Assembly: GCF_947490095.1 (NCBI RefSeq)
Contig: NZ_CANLFS010000008.1
Coordinates: 1-64,000, forward strand
DNA length: 64,000 bases
Source: an uncultured Halomonas sp.
GTDB lineage: Bacteria > Pseudomonadota > Gammaproteobacteria > Pseudomonadales > Halomonadaceae
Direction: 5' to 3'
The position numbers and the translations under genes are program-made. Of this stretch, positions 48,756 to 58,849 are shown piece after piece. Below the pieces are notes generated by a model. That model was given only the letters and a program-made list of their open reading frames with translations. It made no database searches and was not told the DNA's origin. Each line of letters opens with the position of its first letter. The stretch's first letter is position 1.

Positions 48756-50474
48756 ATGCGCACACTCTCACGCGGCCTCCTGGCCACTGCGCTTCTCGCG
48801 CTATTGCTGGCCGGCTGCGCCTATCAGCCGGCGGTCGTCCAGCGCGTCCTGGATGACGACCCCGCCACGCTGCTGGAGCAGGCCCAGCAGCAGGAACCCG
48901 CCCAGGCCGCCCGCTCACGCCTGGACGCCGCGAACATCCTAGCACGCCAGGGCAAGCACACCCAGGCCCTCGAGATCGCTCGCCAGATCGACAGCACCCG
49001 CCTGTCCGGCGACCGACTCGCACGCTGGGCACTACTGCTGGCCGACCTCGGCGAGCGCCAGGACAACCCCCGGGCGGTGATCCAGGCCACCCAGGGCCTC
49101 GATGACCTCACCCTCACCCGCGGCCAGATGCTGACCCTGCGCGAACAGCGCGGACTGGCGCTGCTCGACGTCGACGAGCCCCTTGCCGCGGCCCGGGCCC
49201 TGCTGAGTGTCCAGGCAGAATCCGACGACGAGGCGCTCAATGATCCCATTTGGCGCGCCCTGGGCAGTGTCGCAAGGCCTGCGCTTACACGACTCGACGA
49301 ACAGGGAGACGCCCTGACCCGTGGCTGGATAGCCCTGAGCCAGGCGATGCGCAGCCAGGGCGGCAACATCGAGCAGCTCCTGGCACGCCTGGATGAGTGG
49401 CGTGATCGCCACCCGCGTCACCCGGCGGCTCGACGCCTGCCATCAGACCTTATCGCCCTGCGCGAACTGAGCGGCCAGGAAGTCCAGCATATCGCCGTGC
49501 TGCTGCCCGAATCCGGCCCACTGTCGCGCATCGCCGAGGCCATCGAGAACGGAATCCGGACCCGACACGACCTGGCGAATGGGACCAACATTCGCCTCAG
49601 CTTTATCGATAGCGCCTCCGGCAGCCTCGAGTCGCTCTATCGGGAGGCCAAGGAGCGTGGCGCCCAGGTGGTGATCGGCCCCCTCGACAAGGACCGGGTC
49701 AGCGAGCTGGAGCAGCGCGACCTCGTGCCACTCCCGACCCTGGCCCTCAACTACGGAAGAGCCGCCCGTAACGACGCCGAGGGACTCTTCGAGTATGGCC
49801 TGTCCGCCGAGGATGAGGCCGAACAGGCCGCCCGCCGCGCCTGGGCCGATGACCATCGCCGCGCCGCCCTGCTGGTGCCCGATAACGACTGGGGGCTCCG
49901 CGTCGGAGAGGCCTTCTGGGACGAATGGCGCGCCCAGGGAGGCAAGGTCACCAAGGCGGTACGCTACAACCCGGGGGCCGCCGCCACCGAAAGCACCCGC
50001 CGCGCCATCGCCGAGGCGCGTCCCGACCTCCTCTTCATGCTGGCGCTGCCCGAGTATGCGCGTCAGGTACCGCCGACCCTGGACTACTATGGGGCCGGCA
50101 ACCTGCCGGTATATGCGACGTCGCACCTGTTCAGTGGCCGCCTCGCCCCTCGCCTCGACGGCGACCTGGATGACGTGCTCTTCCTGGATATCCCCTGGCA
50201 GATCCCCGACGCCGCGGCAGGCGGCGAGGATGCCCTGGCCTTTAGCGCCAGCTATCGCGCCCTGCGCGAAGAAGCGGATCCCAGCCTGTTCCGCCTGAGC
50301 GCCATGGGGGTCGATGCCTTCGAGCTGGCCCGCCGACTGCCCCAGTTGCAACTGGTGTCGGGCAGCGAGCTACGCGGGGCTACCGGCACCCTGCGCCCGG
50401 GGCCCGACGGCCGCCTCCAACGGATCCTGCCCTGGGCACGATTCGTGGACGGCGTCCCCCAGCCGATATTCTGA
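48756..50474 (+). CDS. lpoA: Outer-membrane lipoprotein LpoA, activator of PBP1A
   Basis: 572 residues. Signal peptide with lipobox LLAGC (cysteine near residue 21), an N-terminal TPR-like helical domain (about 30-235) and a C-terminal periplasmic-binding-protein-like domain (HIAVLLPESGPLSRIAEAIENGIRTRHDL onwards). LpoA spans the periplasm to stimulate the peptidoglycan synthase PBP1A. First of four genes in the order lpoA-yraN-diaA-dolP, all on the plus strand with short or negative spacing. Confidence 0.94.
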   Translation: MRTLSRGLLATALLALLLAGCAYQPAVVQRVLDDDPATLLEQAQQQEPAQAARSRLDAANILARQGKHTQALEIARQIDSTRLSGDRLARWALLLADLGERQDNPRAVIQATQGLDDLTLTRGQMLTLREQRGLALLDVDEPLAAARALLSVQAESDDEALNDPIWRALGSVARPALTRLDEQGDALTRGWIALSQAMRSQGGNIEQLLARLDEWRDRHPRHPAARRLPSDLIALRELSGQEVQHIAVLLPESGPLSRIAEAIENGIRTRHDLANGTNIRLSFIDSASGSLESLYREAKERGAQVVIGPLDKDRVSELEQRDLVPLPTLALNYGRAARNDAEGLFEYGLSAEDEAEQAARRAWADDHRRAALLVPDNDWGLRVGEAFWDEWRAQGGKVTKAVRYNPGAAATESTRRAIAEARPDLLFMLALPEYARQVPPTLDYYGAGNLPVYATSHLFSGRLAPRLDGDLDDVLFLDIPWQIPDAAAGGEDALAFSASYRALREEADPSLFRLSAMGVDAFELARRLPQLQLVSGSELRGATGTLRPGPDGRLQRILPWARFVDGVPQPIF

Positions 50475-50489
50475 TTCTCGGCGCCTTCG

Positions 50490-50861
50490 ATGATCAACGG
50501 ACCCCGTGACGCCCGGGCTCGCGGCGAGGCCATCGAGCGCCTCGTCGCGAGCTGGCTGGTCGAGCGCGGCCTGGACGCCGTGGCCGCCAACCAACACGCC
50601 AAGGGCGGAGAGCTGGACCTGGTGATGCGCGACGGCGAGACCCTGGTCTTCGTCGAGGTGCGTCACCGCGCCGATATCCGCCACGGCCACCCCCTGGAGA
50701 CCATCACCGCCACCAAGCAACGCCGCCTGGTGCGGGCCGCGCGTTTTTATCTCCAGCGCAACCGGCTATCATGTCCCTGCCGCTTCGATGTGGTGGCCGT
50801 CACCGGCACGCCACCCGAACTCGACATCCAGTGGGTGGTCAATGCCTTCGATGCCTACTAA
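50490..50861 (+). CDS. yraN: YraN/UPF0102-family endonuclease-like protein
   Basis: 123 residues with the predicted restriction-endonuclease-like fold: GEAIERLVASWLVERGLDAVAANQHAKGGELDLVMRDGETLVFVEVRHR contains the G-E-L-D-L and V-E-V-R motif (E-x-K-like catalytic site with R or H in the usual K position). Family function is not settled. It starts 15 bases after lpoA. Confidence 0.93.
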   Translation: MINGPRDARARGEAIERLVASWLVERGLDAVAANQHAKGGELDLVMRDGETLVFVEVRHRADIRHGHPLETITATKQRRLVRAARFYLQRNRLSCPCRFDVVAVTGTPPELDIQWVVNAFDAY

Positions 50862-52054
<1,193 letters not shown>

Positions 52055-52094
52055 TCCCTGGACTGATCGGCCCTCGCCATTTCACAACGCCCAC

Positions 52095-52143
52095 AACGCA
52101 GAAACACAACGCAGAAATATAACGCAGAAATATAACGCAGAAA
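52095..52143. repeat. 13-bp tandem repeat (AACGCAGAAAYAY)
   Basis: Three full units (52095-52107, 52108-52120, 52121-52133) and a fourth partial unit (52134-52143) that forms the left arm of the following hairpin. Located between the convergent dolP and sspB. Confidence 0.9.
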
Positions 52144-52175
52144 CGGCAGGCCCAAGGGCCTGCCGTTTCTGCGTT
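52134..52175. terminator. Bidirectional terminator between dolP and sspB
   Basis: A perfect 20-bp stem (left 52134-52153, right 52156-52175) closed by a two-base AA loop. The outer ten bases of each arm are the 13-bp repeat unit core and its inverted copy. Confidence 0.85.
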
Positions 52176-52195
52176 GTGCCACGACCGATATCGAC

Positions 52196-52681
52196 CTACT
52201 TGATGACCCGCAGGGAAGGCTTGCCCCTGGGTGGGCGACGAGGGCCCTCGGCCTCTTCGCCGGCCTCTTCCTCCGGGGCGGTAGCGTCATCGCTCTCGAC
52301 CTCGGATAGCGCCGGCACGCCTTCGTCATTGGCCTTCTCGGGCTCGGGCATCACCGGCTCATGACCAAAGACCATGCCCACGCCATTCTCGCGACCATAG
52401 ATGGCCACCAGGGCCTCACTCGGCACCATCACCCGCATGGGCTGGCCACCGAAGCGAGCCTCGAAGCTGATCGCGTCGTTTTCCATGGCGAAGTCACGAA
52501 CGGCGCTCGGCGACAGATTGAGCACGATCTGGCCGTTCTGCACAAACTGCCGCGGCACCTCCACCTGCGGGTGCTCGGCATCGACCACCGCATGGGGCGT
52601 GAGGTCGTTATCCAGCAGCCACTGGAACAGGGCCCTGGCCAGGTAGGGGCGACTGGATAGGCAAGGATGACCGGAGTCCAT
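52196..52681 (-). CDS. sspB: ClpXP adaptor SspB
   Basis: Delivers ssrA-tagged peptides to ClpXP. 161 residues. The substrate-binding domain (about 8-115: SSRPYLARALFQWLLDNDLTPHAVVDAEHP, FVQNGQIVLNLSPSAV, ISFEARFGGQPMRVMVP) is followed by a flexible acidic linker. The C-terminal ClpX-binding module is GKPSLRVIK, nearly identical to the known L-R-V-V-K tail. In the usual sspA-sspB order. Confidence 0.96.
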   Translation of the reverse strand: MDSGHPCLSSRPYLARALFQWLLDNDLTPHAVVDAEHPQVEVPRQFVQNGQIVLNLSPSAVRDFAMENDAISFEARFGGQPMRVMVPSEALVAIYGRENGVGMVFGHEPVMPEPEKANDEGVPALSEVESDDATAPEEEAGEEAEGPRRPPRGKPSLRVIK

Positions 52682-52734
52682 CGTCTAACCCTCTTGCGTT
52701 GTCCTGCCGCTCGATCGGCGGCCGGGAAAATGTA

Positions 52735-53361
52735 TCAGCTGCGAATCTCGCGTTCGCGCTCGCTCAGCGAGGCCTTGAAGCCATCGCGTTCGAAGACACG
52801 CTCCATGTACTCGAGCAATGGCGCCACCTGCTTCTCGGGCAGCTCGATACCCAATGCCGGCAGACGCCACAGGATCGGTGCCAGGCAGCAATCCACGAGG
52901 GTGAACTCCTCACTCATGAAGTACGGCATATCCTCGAAGATAGGCGAGATGCCCACCAGGCTTTCACGCAGCTCCTTGCGCGCCTTGTCCGCCTCCTTCT
53001 TGGTCCCCTGCTCGATCTTCTCCAACAGCGGGCACCACTCGAGCTCGATGCGATGCATCCAGAGCCGGCTCTGGGCACGCGCTACCGGGTAGACGGGCAG
53101 CAAGGGGGGATGCGGGAAGCGCTCGTCCAGATACTCCATCATCACCTTGGACTCATACAGGACCAGATCACGGTCCAGCAGGGTCGGCACGCTGTTGTAA
53201 GGATTGAGGTCGGCGAGCTCCGCCGGGGGCTGGTCCGGTGCGACCTCCACGACGTCCACCGCCACGCCCTTCTCGGCGAGCACGATACGCACACGGTGGC
53301 TGCAATGATCGGCGCCACCGGAATAGAAGATCATCGACGACCGCTTGGCCACTACACCCAT
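52735..53361 (-). CDS. sspA: Stringent starvation protein A
   Basis: RNA polymerase-associated protein of the glutathione S-transferase fold. 208 residues; thioredoxin-like N-terminal part ([31 protein letters not shown]), then the helical part with the conserved surface pocket region ([36 protein letters not shown]). The GST catalytic residue is missing, as in other SspA proteins. ATG 53361 has GAGGA eight bases upstream. Confidence 0.96.
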   Translation of the reverse strand: MGVVAKRSSMIFYSGGADHCSHRVRIVLAEKGVAVDVVEVAPDQPPAELADLNPYNSVPTLLDRDLVLYESKVMMEYLDERFPHPPLLPVYPVARAQSRLWMHRIELEWCPLLEKIEQGTKKEADKARKELRESLVGISPIFEDMPYFMSEEFTLVDCCLAPILWRLPALGIELPEKQVAPLLEYMERVFERDGFKASLSEREREIRS

Positions 53362-53448
53362 GAAACAATCCTCGCATCAAATCGAACGACTATGGTAACA
53401 CGCCGGGCCCGCTCCGCGGGGAGGCGTTTTACCCGATACATACGATAC

Positions 53449-53479
53449 GGGGGCGCATGGCCGATGGCCCTGCGCCCCC
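53449..53479 (-). terminator. Possible terminator of petABC
   Basis: 9-bp stem GGGGGCGCA / TGCGCCCCC with an inner GGCC-gat-GGCC pairing, 22 bases after the cytochrome c1 stop. No T-run follows; a second, imperfect GC stem lies at about 53399-53428. Confidence 0.5.
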
Positions 53480-53501
53480 GCAATCACTCACCCGGGTCGG
53501 A

Positions 53502-54269
53502 TCAGTGGATGTCGCGCCAGTACTCGCGCTTGAGCAGGTAGGCAATGACACCGAAGATGAAGATGAAGATCAACACCTTGGGCGCCAGGGCCTGGGCCTG
53601 AAGCTTGGATGGCTCACCGACATAGGCCAGGAAGTTGGTCAGGTCATAGACCGCCTCCTCGAACTCATCCGGCTCCAGCTCACCCGGCTGTGTCACCTGC
53701 AGCACGTCACAGGATTGGTACTTGCCGGTCAGCGGGTCGAGTTCGGCACCCTCTACCGGGCGGTCGGTCTCGGCGCACACCATCTCCTGCACGCCCTGCA
53801 ACGGCTCGAGCACGTTGGGCATGGACACCTTGTCGAACACGACGTTGTTCACCCCGGTACTCGTGCTCGGGTCCTTGTAGAACGAGAGCAGATAGGAGTA
53901 GATCCAGTCGTCACCCCGCAGGCGCGATTCCAGGGTCAGGTCGGGCGGCGCCGCACCGAACCAGGCCTCGGCATCGCCCTCACCCATGGCGATATGCATC
54001 TGGTCATTGAAGGCCAGATCCGAGGAGAAGATCAGGTTCTCCTCCACCAGATCCTGGGGCATGTTCAGGTCCTCGGCGGCACGCGCGAAGCGCTGATGCT
54101 CCAGGGAATGACAGCCCATGCAGTAGTTGGTAAAGAGCTGCATGCCCCGCTGCAAGGACGCCTTGTCGTCGAGGTCGGGCGTCATGGAATGCGGGACGCT
54201 TGCGCCTCCGGCGGCCATGGCCGTGAGGGGCACCAGCGCGAAGAGCAGTGCAAACAATTGCTTTTTCAT
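53502..54269 (-). CDS. petC: Cytochrome c1 of the bc1 complex
   Basis: 255 residues. Cleaved signal MKKQLFALLFALVPLTAMAA, haem-binding C50-M-G-C53-H54, a methionine ligand candidate in the central part and a C-terminal membrane anchor (PKVLIFIFIFGVIAYLLKREYW). It passes electrons from the Rieske protein to soluble cytochrome c in the periplasm. Its ATG shares one base with the petB stop (TAATG). Confidence 0.96.
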   Translation of the reverse strand: MKKQLFALLFALVPLTAMAAGGASVPHSMTPDLDDKASLQRGMQLFTNYCMGCHSLEHQRFARAAEDLNMPQDLVEENLIFSSDLAFNDQMHIAMGEGDAEAWFGAAPPDLTLESRLRGDDWIYSYLLSFYKDPSTSTGVNNVVFDKVSMPNVLEPLQGVQEMVCAETDRPVEGAELDPLTGKYQSCDVLQVTQPGELEPDEFEEAVYDLTNFLAYVGEPSKLQAQALAPKVLIFIFIFGVIAYLLKREYWRDIH

Positions 54270-55528
54270 TAGCCAGTCACCCTCTCCGGAACGGGTTTGG
54301 TCTTCTCCAACCGCGTATAGAGCGGCATCAACAGGAAGAAGGCAAAGTAGACGGCGGTACATAGTTGGGCAACAACGGTGCGGCCATCGGTCGCCGGCAA
54401 TACACCAAGGACACCGAGGACAACGAAGCTGATCGCAAACAGCACCAGCATCACCTTGGAGATCCAGCCCTTGTAGCGAATGGAGCGCACCGCACTGCGA
54501 TCGAGCCAGGGCAGCACGAAGAGCACCGCAATGGCCGCCCCCATGAAGATCACGCCAAGGAACTTCGCATCGAGCCCGAACAGCGAGAAGTTGATGGCAC
54601 GCAGTATCGCGTAGAAGGGCGTGAAGTACCAAACCGGGGCAATATGATCAGGCGTCTTCAACGCGTTGGCGGGCTCGAAGTTCGGCTTCTCGAGGAAGTA
54701 ACCGCCCCCCTCGGGGAAGTAGAAGATCACCACGGCAAACACGAACAGGAAGACCGCCACGCCGACGATATCCTTCACCGTGTAATACGGGTGGAAGGGA
54801 ATGCCGTCCAGCGGCTTGCCGGTCTCGTCCTTCTTCTTCTTGATATCGATGCCGTCGGGGTTGTTGGAGCCGACCTCATGCAGGGCAATGATATGCAGCA
54901 CCACCAGCGCCAGAATCACGATCGGCAGCGCCACCACATGGAGTGCAAAGAAGCGGTTGAGGGTAATCCCCGAGATCAGGAAGTCGCCCCGCACCCACTG
55001 GGTCAGGTCGGGACCGATGACCGGGATGGCGGAGAACAGCGAGATGATCACCTGAGCCCCCCAGTAGGACATCTGCCCCCAGGGCAGCAGGTAGCCCATG
55101 AAGGCCTCGGCCATCAACGCCAGATAGATCGCCATGCCGAAGATCCACACCAGCTCACGAGGCGCCTTGTAGGAGCCGTAGAGCAGGCCGCGGAACATGT
55201 GCAGATAGACCACCACGAAGAAGGCCGTGGCGCCGGTTGAGTGCAGATAGCGAATCAGCCACCCCCACTCCACATCACGCATGATGTACTCGACCGAGGC
55301 GAAGGCACCCTCGGCGGAGGGGTTGTAGCTCATGGTCAACCAGATGCCGGTGAGGATCTGATTGACCAGCACCAGCATCGCCAGGGAGCCGAAGAAATAC
55401 CAGAAGTTGAAGTTCTTGGGGGCGTAATATTTCGACAGATGCTCCTGCCACATCTGCGTCGCGGGGAAGCGCTCATCCACCCAGCGCATGATTCCCTTGT
55501 CCGCCATCGCCTTGTTCGGATTACCCAT
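54269..55528 (-). CDS. petB: Cytochrome b of the bc1 complex
   Basis: 419 residues, eight to nine membrane helices. Haem-ligating histidines are in YLHSTGATAFFVVVYLHMFRG and FFALHVVALPIVILALVVLHI. The PEWY motif of the quinol site appears as P-V-W-Y (HIAPVWYFTPFYAILRAI), the form seen in several proteobacteria. The start and stop codons overlap petA and petC (TGATG, TAATG). Confidence 0.97.
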   Translation of the reverse strand: MGNPNKAMADKGIMRWVDERFPATQMWQEHLSKYYAPKNFNFWYFFGSLAMLVLVNQILTGIWLTMSYNPSAEGAFASVEYIMRDVEWGWLIRYLHSTGATAFFVVVYLHMFRGLLYGSYKAPRELVWIFGMAIYLALMAEAFMGYLLPWGQMSYWGAQVIISLFSAIPVIGPDLTQWVRGDFLISGITLNRFFALHVVALPIVILALVVLHIIALHEVGSNNPDGIDIKKKKDETGKPLDGIPFHPYYTVKDIVGVAVFLFVFAVVIFYFPEGGGYFLEKPNFEPANALKTPDHIAPVWYFTPFYAILRAINFSLFGLDAKFLGVIFMGAAIAVLFVLPWLDRSAVRSIRYKGWISKVMLVLFAISFVVLGVLGVLPATDGRTVVAQLCTAVYFAFFLLMPLYTRLEKTKPVPERVTG

Positions 55529-56127
55529 CAGGCAGTCTCCTCATCTTCGCCGACGACGATGATCTCGTCAGACTCGAAGCGGTAAGGCGGCACCTCCAAG
55601 TTGGTGGGGGCCGGCACGTTGCGAAACACTCGTCCCGCCAGGTCGAAGCGCGAACCGTGACAGGGGCAGAAGTAGCCACCCGGCCAGCCGTCGGCGCCTG
55701 CGCTATCCGCATCCGGCTCGGGACGATAGAGCGGTGAACACCCCAGATGGGTGCAGATGCCGATCAGCACACCGATCTCCGGCTTGATGGAGCGCAGGGG
55801 GCCGTCGATATAAGCCGGCTGCTGTGGGACTTCTGAGGCGGGATCGGCCAATCGTGAAGCCTCGAGGCCCTCGATCCGCTCGATCATCTCCGGTGTCCGA
55901 TAGACGATCCATACCGGCTTGCCACGCCACTCCACCGTCATGCGCTGCCCGGGCTCCAGCTTGGAGACATCCGCCTGCACCGGCGCACCCGCCGCTCTCG
56001 CCCTGGCACTCGGCTGCCAGGAAGCCACAAAGGGGACCGCAACCCCGACGGCACCAACCCCACCAACCACGGTGGTAGCACCCACGAGGAAACGGCGCCG
56101 ACCCTTGTTCACGCCGTTATCTGCCAT
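55528..56127 (-). CDS. petA: Rieske iron-sulfur subunit of the bc1 complex
   Basis: 199 residues. Twin-arginine signal-anchor (GRRRFLVGATTVVGG) at residues 10-24, cluster ligands in CTHLGC (125-130) and CPCHG (154-158). First gene of the petABC operon. Confidence 0.97.
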   Translation of the reverse strand: MADNGVNKGRRRFLVGATTVVGGVGAVGVAVPFVASWQPSARARAAGAPVQADVSKLEPGQRMTVEWRGKPVWIVYRTPEMIERIEGLEASRLADPASEVPQQPAYIDGPLRSIKPEIGVLIGICTHLGCSPLYRPEPDADSAGADGWPGGYFCPCHGSRFDLAGRVFRNVPAPTNLEVPPYRFESDEIIVVGEDEETA

Positions 56128-56206
56128 TTTAAGGTTTCTCCCATCAGCTTACCCGTTGACCCATCGCAGGCACCTTCCCCGCGAACACGGACACCAAATG
56201 CGGTAC

Positions 56207-56235
56207 ATGTTAAGAAATCGAGCCGCCCCGCACAA
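56207..56235 (-). promoter_or_regulatory. petABC promoter
   Basis: Minus strand: -35 TTGTGC (56235-56230), 17-bp spacer, -10 TAACAT (56212-56207), about 80 bases before petA. Confidence 0.5.
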
Positions 56236-56295
56236 GGAAAAGGACCCTGACCAAGGCAGCATAGCGCACACAAATCGTTGACCCAGAACAAGAAA

Positions 56296-56318
56296 CGCCC
56301 GGGTTGATAACCCGGGCG
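56296..56318 (-). terminator. Terminator of rplM-rpsI
   Basis: Perfect 10-bp stem CGCCCGGGTT / AACCCGGGCG with a three-base loop, followed on the minus strand by TTTCTTGTTC. Confidence 0.9.
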
Positions 56319-56343
56319 CTGCGGACTCCAAGGCGGCTGACGA

Positions 56344-56733
56344 TCAGCGCTTGGAGAACTGCGGACGGCGACGCGCCTTGCGCAGACCGATCTTCTTACG
56401 CTCGACTTCACGCGCATCGCGGGTCACGTAGCCCGCTTCGCGCAGCGGCGCACGGAAGTCTTCGTTGTAGGCCATCAGGGCACGCGTGATGCCGTGACGG
56501 ATCGCGCCGGCCTGAGCGGAACCACCGCCGCCCTTGACGGTCACGTAGACATCGAACTGCCCCAGGGTCTCGGTCAGCTCGAGCGGCTGGCGCACCACCA
56601 TGCGGCCGGTGACGCGACCGAAGTACTGGTCCAGCTCACGGCTGTTGACGGTGATCTTGCCGGTGCCCGGCTTCAGGAAAACGCGGGCCGTAGAGGTCTT
56701 GCGGCGCCCGGTACCGTAATATTGCTGTGTCAT
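56344..56733 (-). CDS. rpsI: 30S ribosomal protein S9
   Basis: 129 residues, near the 130 of E. coli. N-terminal [19 protein letters not shown], central [19 protein letters not shown], and the basic tail [19 protein letters not shown] whose last residues reach the P-site tRNA. ATG has GAGGGAA upstream. Second gene of rplM-rpsI (13-base gap). Confidence 0.98.
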   Translation of the reverse strand: MTQQYYGTGRRKTSTARVFLKPGTGKITVNSRELDQYFGRVTGRMVVRQPLELTETLGQFDVYVTVKGGGGSAQAGAIRHGITRALMAYNEDFRAPLREAGYVTRDAREVERKKIGLRKARRRPQFSKR

Positions 56734-56746
56734 GGCGAAGATTCCC

Positions 56747-57175
56747 TCAGATGTTCAGTTCTTGCGGCTGCTGGGCGGCGTGCGGATGTTCGGCACCGGC
56801 GTAGACCTTGAGCTTGGTGTACATGGCGCGACCCATGGGCCCCTTGGGCAGCATGCCCTTCACGGCGCTCTCGATGATACGCTCGGGGGCGTGGTCGAGC
56901 ATCTTGTCGAAGGTCATGGAGCGCAGGCCACCGGGATAGCCGGTGTGGCGATAGTAGGTCTTGGCCTTGGCCTTGTTGCCGGTAACCTTCACCTTCTCGG
57001 CGTTGATCACGACGATATAGTCGCCGGTATCGACGTGCGGGGTAAATTCGGGCTTGTGCTTGCCGCGCAGGCGACGGGCAATCTCTGTGGCCAGACGGCC
57101 GAGCGTCTTGTCCGTAGCGTCGACGACGTACCAGTCGCGCTCGACGGACTGCGGTTTGGCAGTGAACGTCTTCAT
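56747..57175 (-). CDS. rplM: 50S ribosomal protein L13
   Basis: 142 residues, identical in length to E. coli L13. Starts [61 protein letters not shown] and has the [11 protein letters not shown] motif. A 110-base leader lies between the predicted promoter and the ATG, long enough for leader-based feedback, as known for L13 operons elsewhere; no conserved leader fold was recognised. Confidence 0.98.
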   Translation of the reverse strand: MKTFTAKPQSVERDWYVVDATDKTLGRLATEIARRLRGKHKPEFTPHVDTGDYIVVINAEKVKVTGNKAKAKTYYRHTGYPGGLRSMTFDKMLDHAPERIIESAVKGMLPKGPMGRAMYTKLKVYAGAEHPHAAQQPQELNI

Positions 57176-57287
57176 GAAATCTCACCAATCAAGTGTGTTG
57201 GGTTCTGCCGTCGGCGGACCGACATGGAACCATCCCTATTCTTCTTGGTTGTCTCCGACGAGCGAGGACAACGAGTAGAGCGCGCGA

Positions 57288-57317
57288 AGTCTACACGAAG
57301 GCGGGCCCGGTGCGCAA
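57288..57317 (-). promoter_or_regulatory. rplM-rpsI promoter
   Basis: Minus strand: -35 TTGCGC (57317-57312), 18-bp spacer, -10 TAGACT (57293-57288). The 7-bp tandem array begins at 57318, directly upstream of the -35. Confidence 0.6.
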
Positions 57318-57395
<78 letters not shown>

Positions 57396-57459
57396 AGGAT
57401 ATCGCCACCGACACTCCCGGCAAGGGGGGCGTATAGCGTAAAGCGTATGGCTTATCGCG

Positions 57460-57477
57460 CCGGGCGAAGCCCGGTCA
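57460..57477 (-). repeat. Stop-codon hairpin of the 7-mer element (locus 3)
   Basis: On the minus strand the zapE stop TGA is followed directly by CCGGGC-TTC-GCCCGG, then CGCGATAAGC. Same arrangement as loci 1 and 2. Confidence 0.7.
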
Positions 57478-58644
57478 AGGCCTGCGGGGAAGCGCGAGGT
57501 ATTCCTGAGACTGCATCTCCTGGAGGCGCGACAACGTTCTCTGGAACTCGAACTCGAGCCGCCCGTCTCGATAAAGCCGCTCGGCGGGCACCTCGGCGGA
57601 CATCAGCAGCTTGACCCCGCGATCGTAAAACTCGTCGACCATATTGATAAAGCGCCGGGCCTGGTCATCGGTGGCCCCGTTCATGCGCGTCACATTGGAA
57701 ACGAGCACGGCGTGAAACTCCCGCGCCAGTTCGATGTAGTCGTTCTGGCTGCGCGGTCCATCGCAGAGTTCCATGAACTCGAACCACACCACATCGTCGT
57801 GGAGCCGACGGGCATGAAGCATGCGATGGTTGACCTCGAGCGACACATCGGCCTCGCCATCCTGGCCGGCGATTTCGCGGAAGCTGCGTGAAAGCTCGGC
57901 CTCGGCGGCCTCGTCCAGCGGCGAATGAAATATCTCGGCGCGCTGGAGAGCACGCAGCCGATAGTCGACCCCCGAGTCGACGTTGACCACCTCGCAGTGG
58001 CGCTCCAGCAGGTCGATGGCCGGCAGGAACCGCGCCCGCTGGAGGCCGTCCTTGTAGAGCTCTCCGGGCACGATATTGGACGTCGCCACCAGCACCACTC
58101 CCCGCTCGAACAGCGCCTCGAGCAGGTTGGCCAGGATCATGGCATCGGTGATGTCCTTGACGAAGAACTCATCGAAGCAGATCACCCGAGCCTCGGCGGC
58201 AAACTTGGCGGCAATCAGCCGCAGCGGGTTTCGCTCGCCCTTGTAGTGCTCGAGTTCGTTATGTACCCGCTGCATGAAGCGATGAAAATGGGTACGCATC
58301 TTCTCGGGAAAAGGCAGCGACTCATAGAAGGCATCGACCAGGTAGGTCTTGCCGCGCCCGACGCCACCCCAGAAGTAAAGCCCATGAATCGACGGCACCA
58401 CCGGCTCATCGGGCTCACGGGGCGCCCGCTTGCCGAACAGCCCCGCGACGCGAGACGCCAGCCCACCACTCGACGAGGCGGCCTGCGAGGGCACCGCCGG
58501 CTTGGCAAGCAGGTCGTCGTAGAGACGCTGCAGGTGTTCTACGGCCTGCGCCTGGGCGGCATCATACTGGAAGTCGTCGCGCTCCAGGTCGGCCCGGTAG
58601 CGGGCCATGGGGGTCGGACGAATGTCTCGGTTTGCGGCACTCAT
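57475..58644 (-). CDS. zapE: Cell division ATPase ZapE (AFG1 family)
   Basis: P-loop ATPase that binds the Z ring late in division. 389 residues from ATG 58644 (MSAANRDIRP); MARYRADLERDDF at 58608 is an alternative start, neither having a good ribosome site. Walker A GGVGRGKT at 93-100, Walker B VICFDEFFV, the sensor VATSNIVPGELYKDGLQRARFLPAIDLLE and the C-terminal REFHAVLVSNVTRMNGATDDQARRFINMVDEFYDRGVKL. Divergent from zapG. Confidence 0.95.
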   Translation of the reverse strand: MSAANRDIRPTPMARYRADLERDDFQYDAAQAQAVEHLQRLYDDLLAKPAVPSQAASSSGGLASRVAGLFGKRAPREPDEPVVPSIHGLYFWGGVGRGKTYLVDAFYESLPFPEKMRTHFHRFMQRVHNELEHYKGERNPLRLIAAKFAAEARVICFDEFFVKDITDAMILANLLEALFERGVVLVATSNIVPGELYKDGLQRARFLPAIDLLERHCEVVNVDSGVDYRLRALQRAEIFHSPLDEAAEAELSRSFREIAGQDGEADVSLEVNHRMLHARRLHDDVVWFEFMELCDGPRSQNDYIELAREFHAVLVSNVTRMNGATDDQARRFINMVDEFYDRGVKLLMSAEVPAERLYRDGRLEFEFQRTLSRLQEMQSQEYLALPRRP

Positions 58645-58684
58645 GAGGACGATAGCGGCCCATTTCGGCTTCGACAGGCGCCAT

Positions 58685-58690
58685 ATTATA
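58685..58690 (-). promoter_or_regulatory. -10 element of the zapE promoter
   Basis: Perfect TATAAT on the minus strand about 40 bases before the zapE ATG; no clear -35 at 16-18 bp. Confidence 0.5.
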
Positions 58691-58731
58691 CGCGCCTGAA
58701 CCACGAAGCGCATCGCCGCCGACGCCGCGCG

Positions 58732-58762
58732 TTGACCCACGACCCTCGCTCGGCTCTATAAT
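58732..58762 (+). promoter_or_regulatory. zapG promoter
   Basis: TTGACC (58732-58737) and a perfect TATAAT (58757-58762) with a long 19-bp spacer, about 88 bases before the zapG GTG. Confidence 0.55.
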
Positions 58763-58849
58763 GGTGCGCGCCGGGGCGATTGCCCCAACACAGGATCCGC
58801 CCGCCGTAACGCCGGCCGCTGGATCGTTCATCGCCGCAGGGAGATCGAC

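Noticed and set aside
53502..54632. Cytochrome c1 extended to 376 residues
   Set aside because: The extra N-terminal residues overlap the petB coding region out of frame; the signal peptide begins at ATG 54269.
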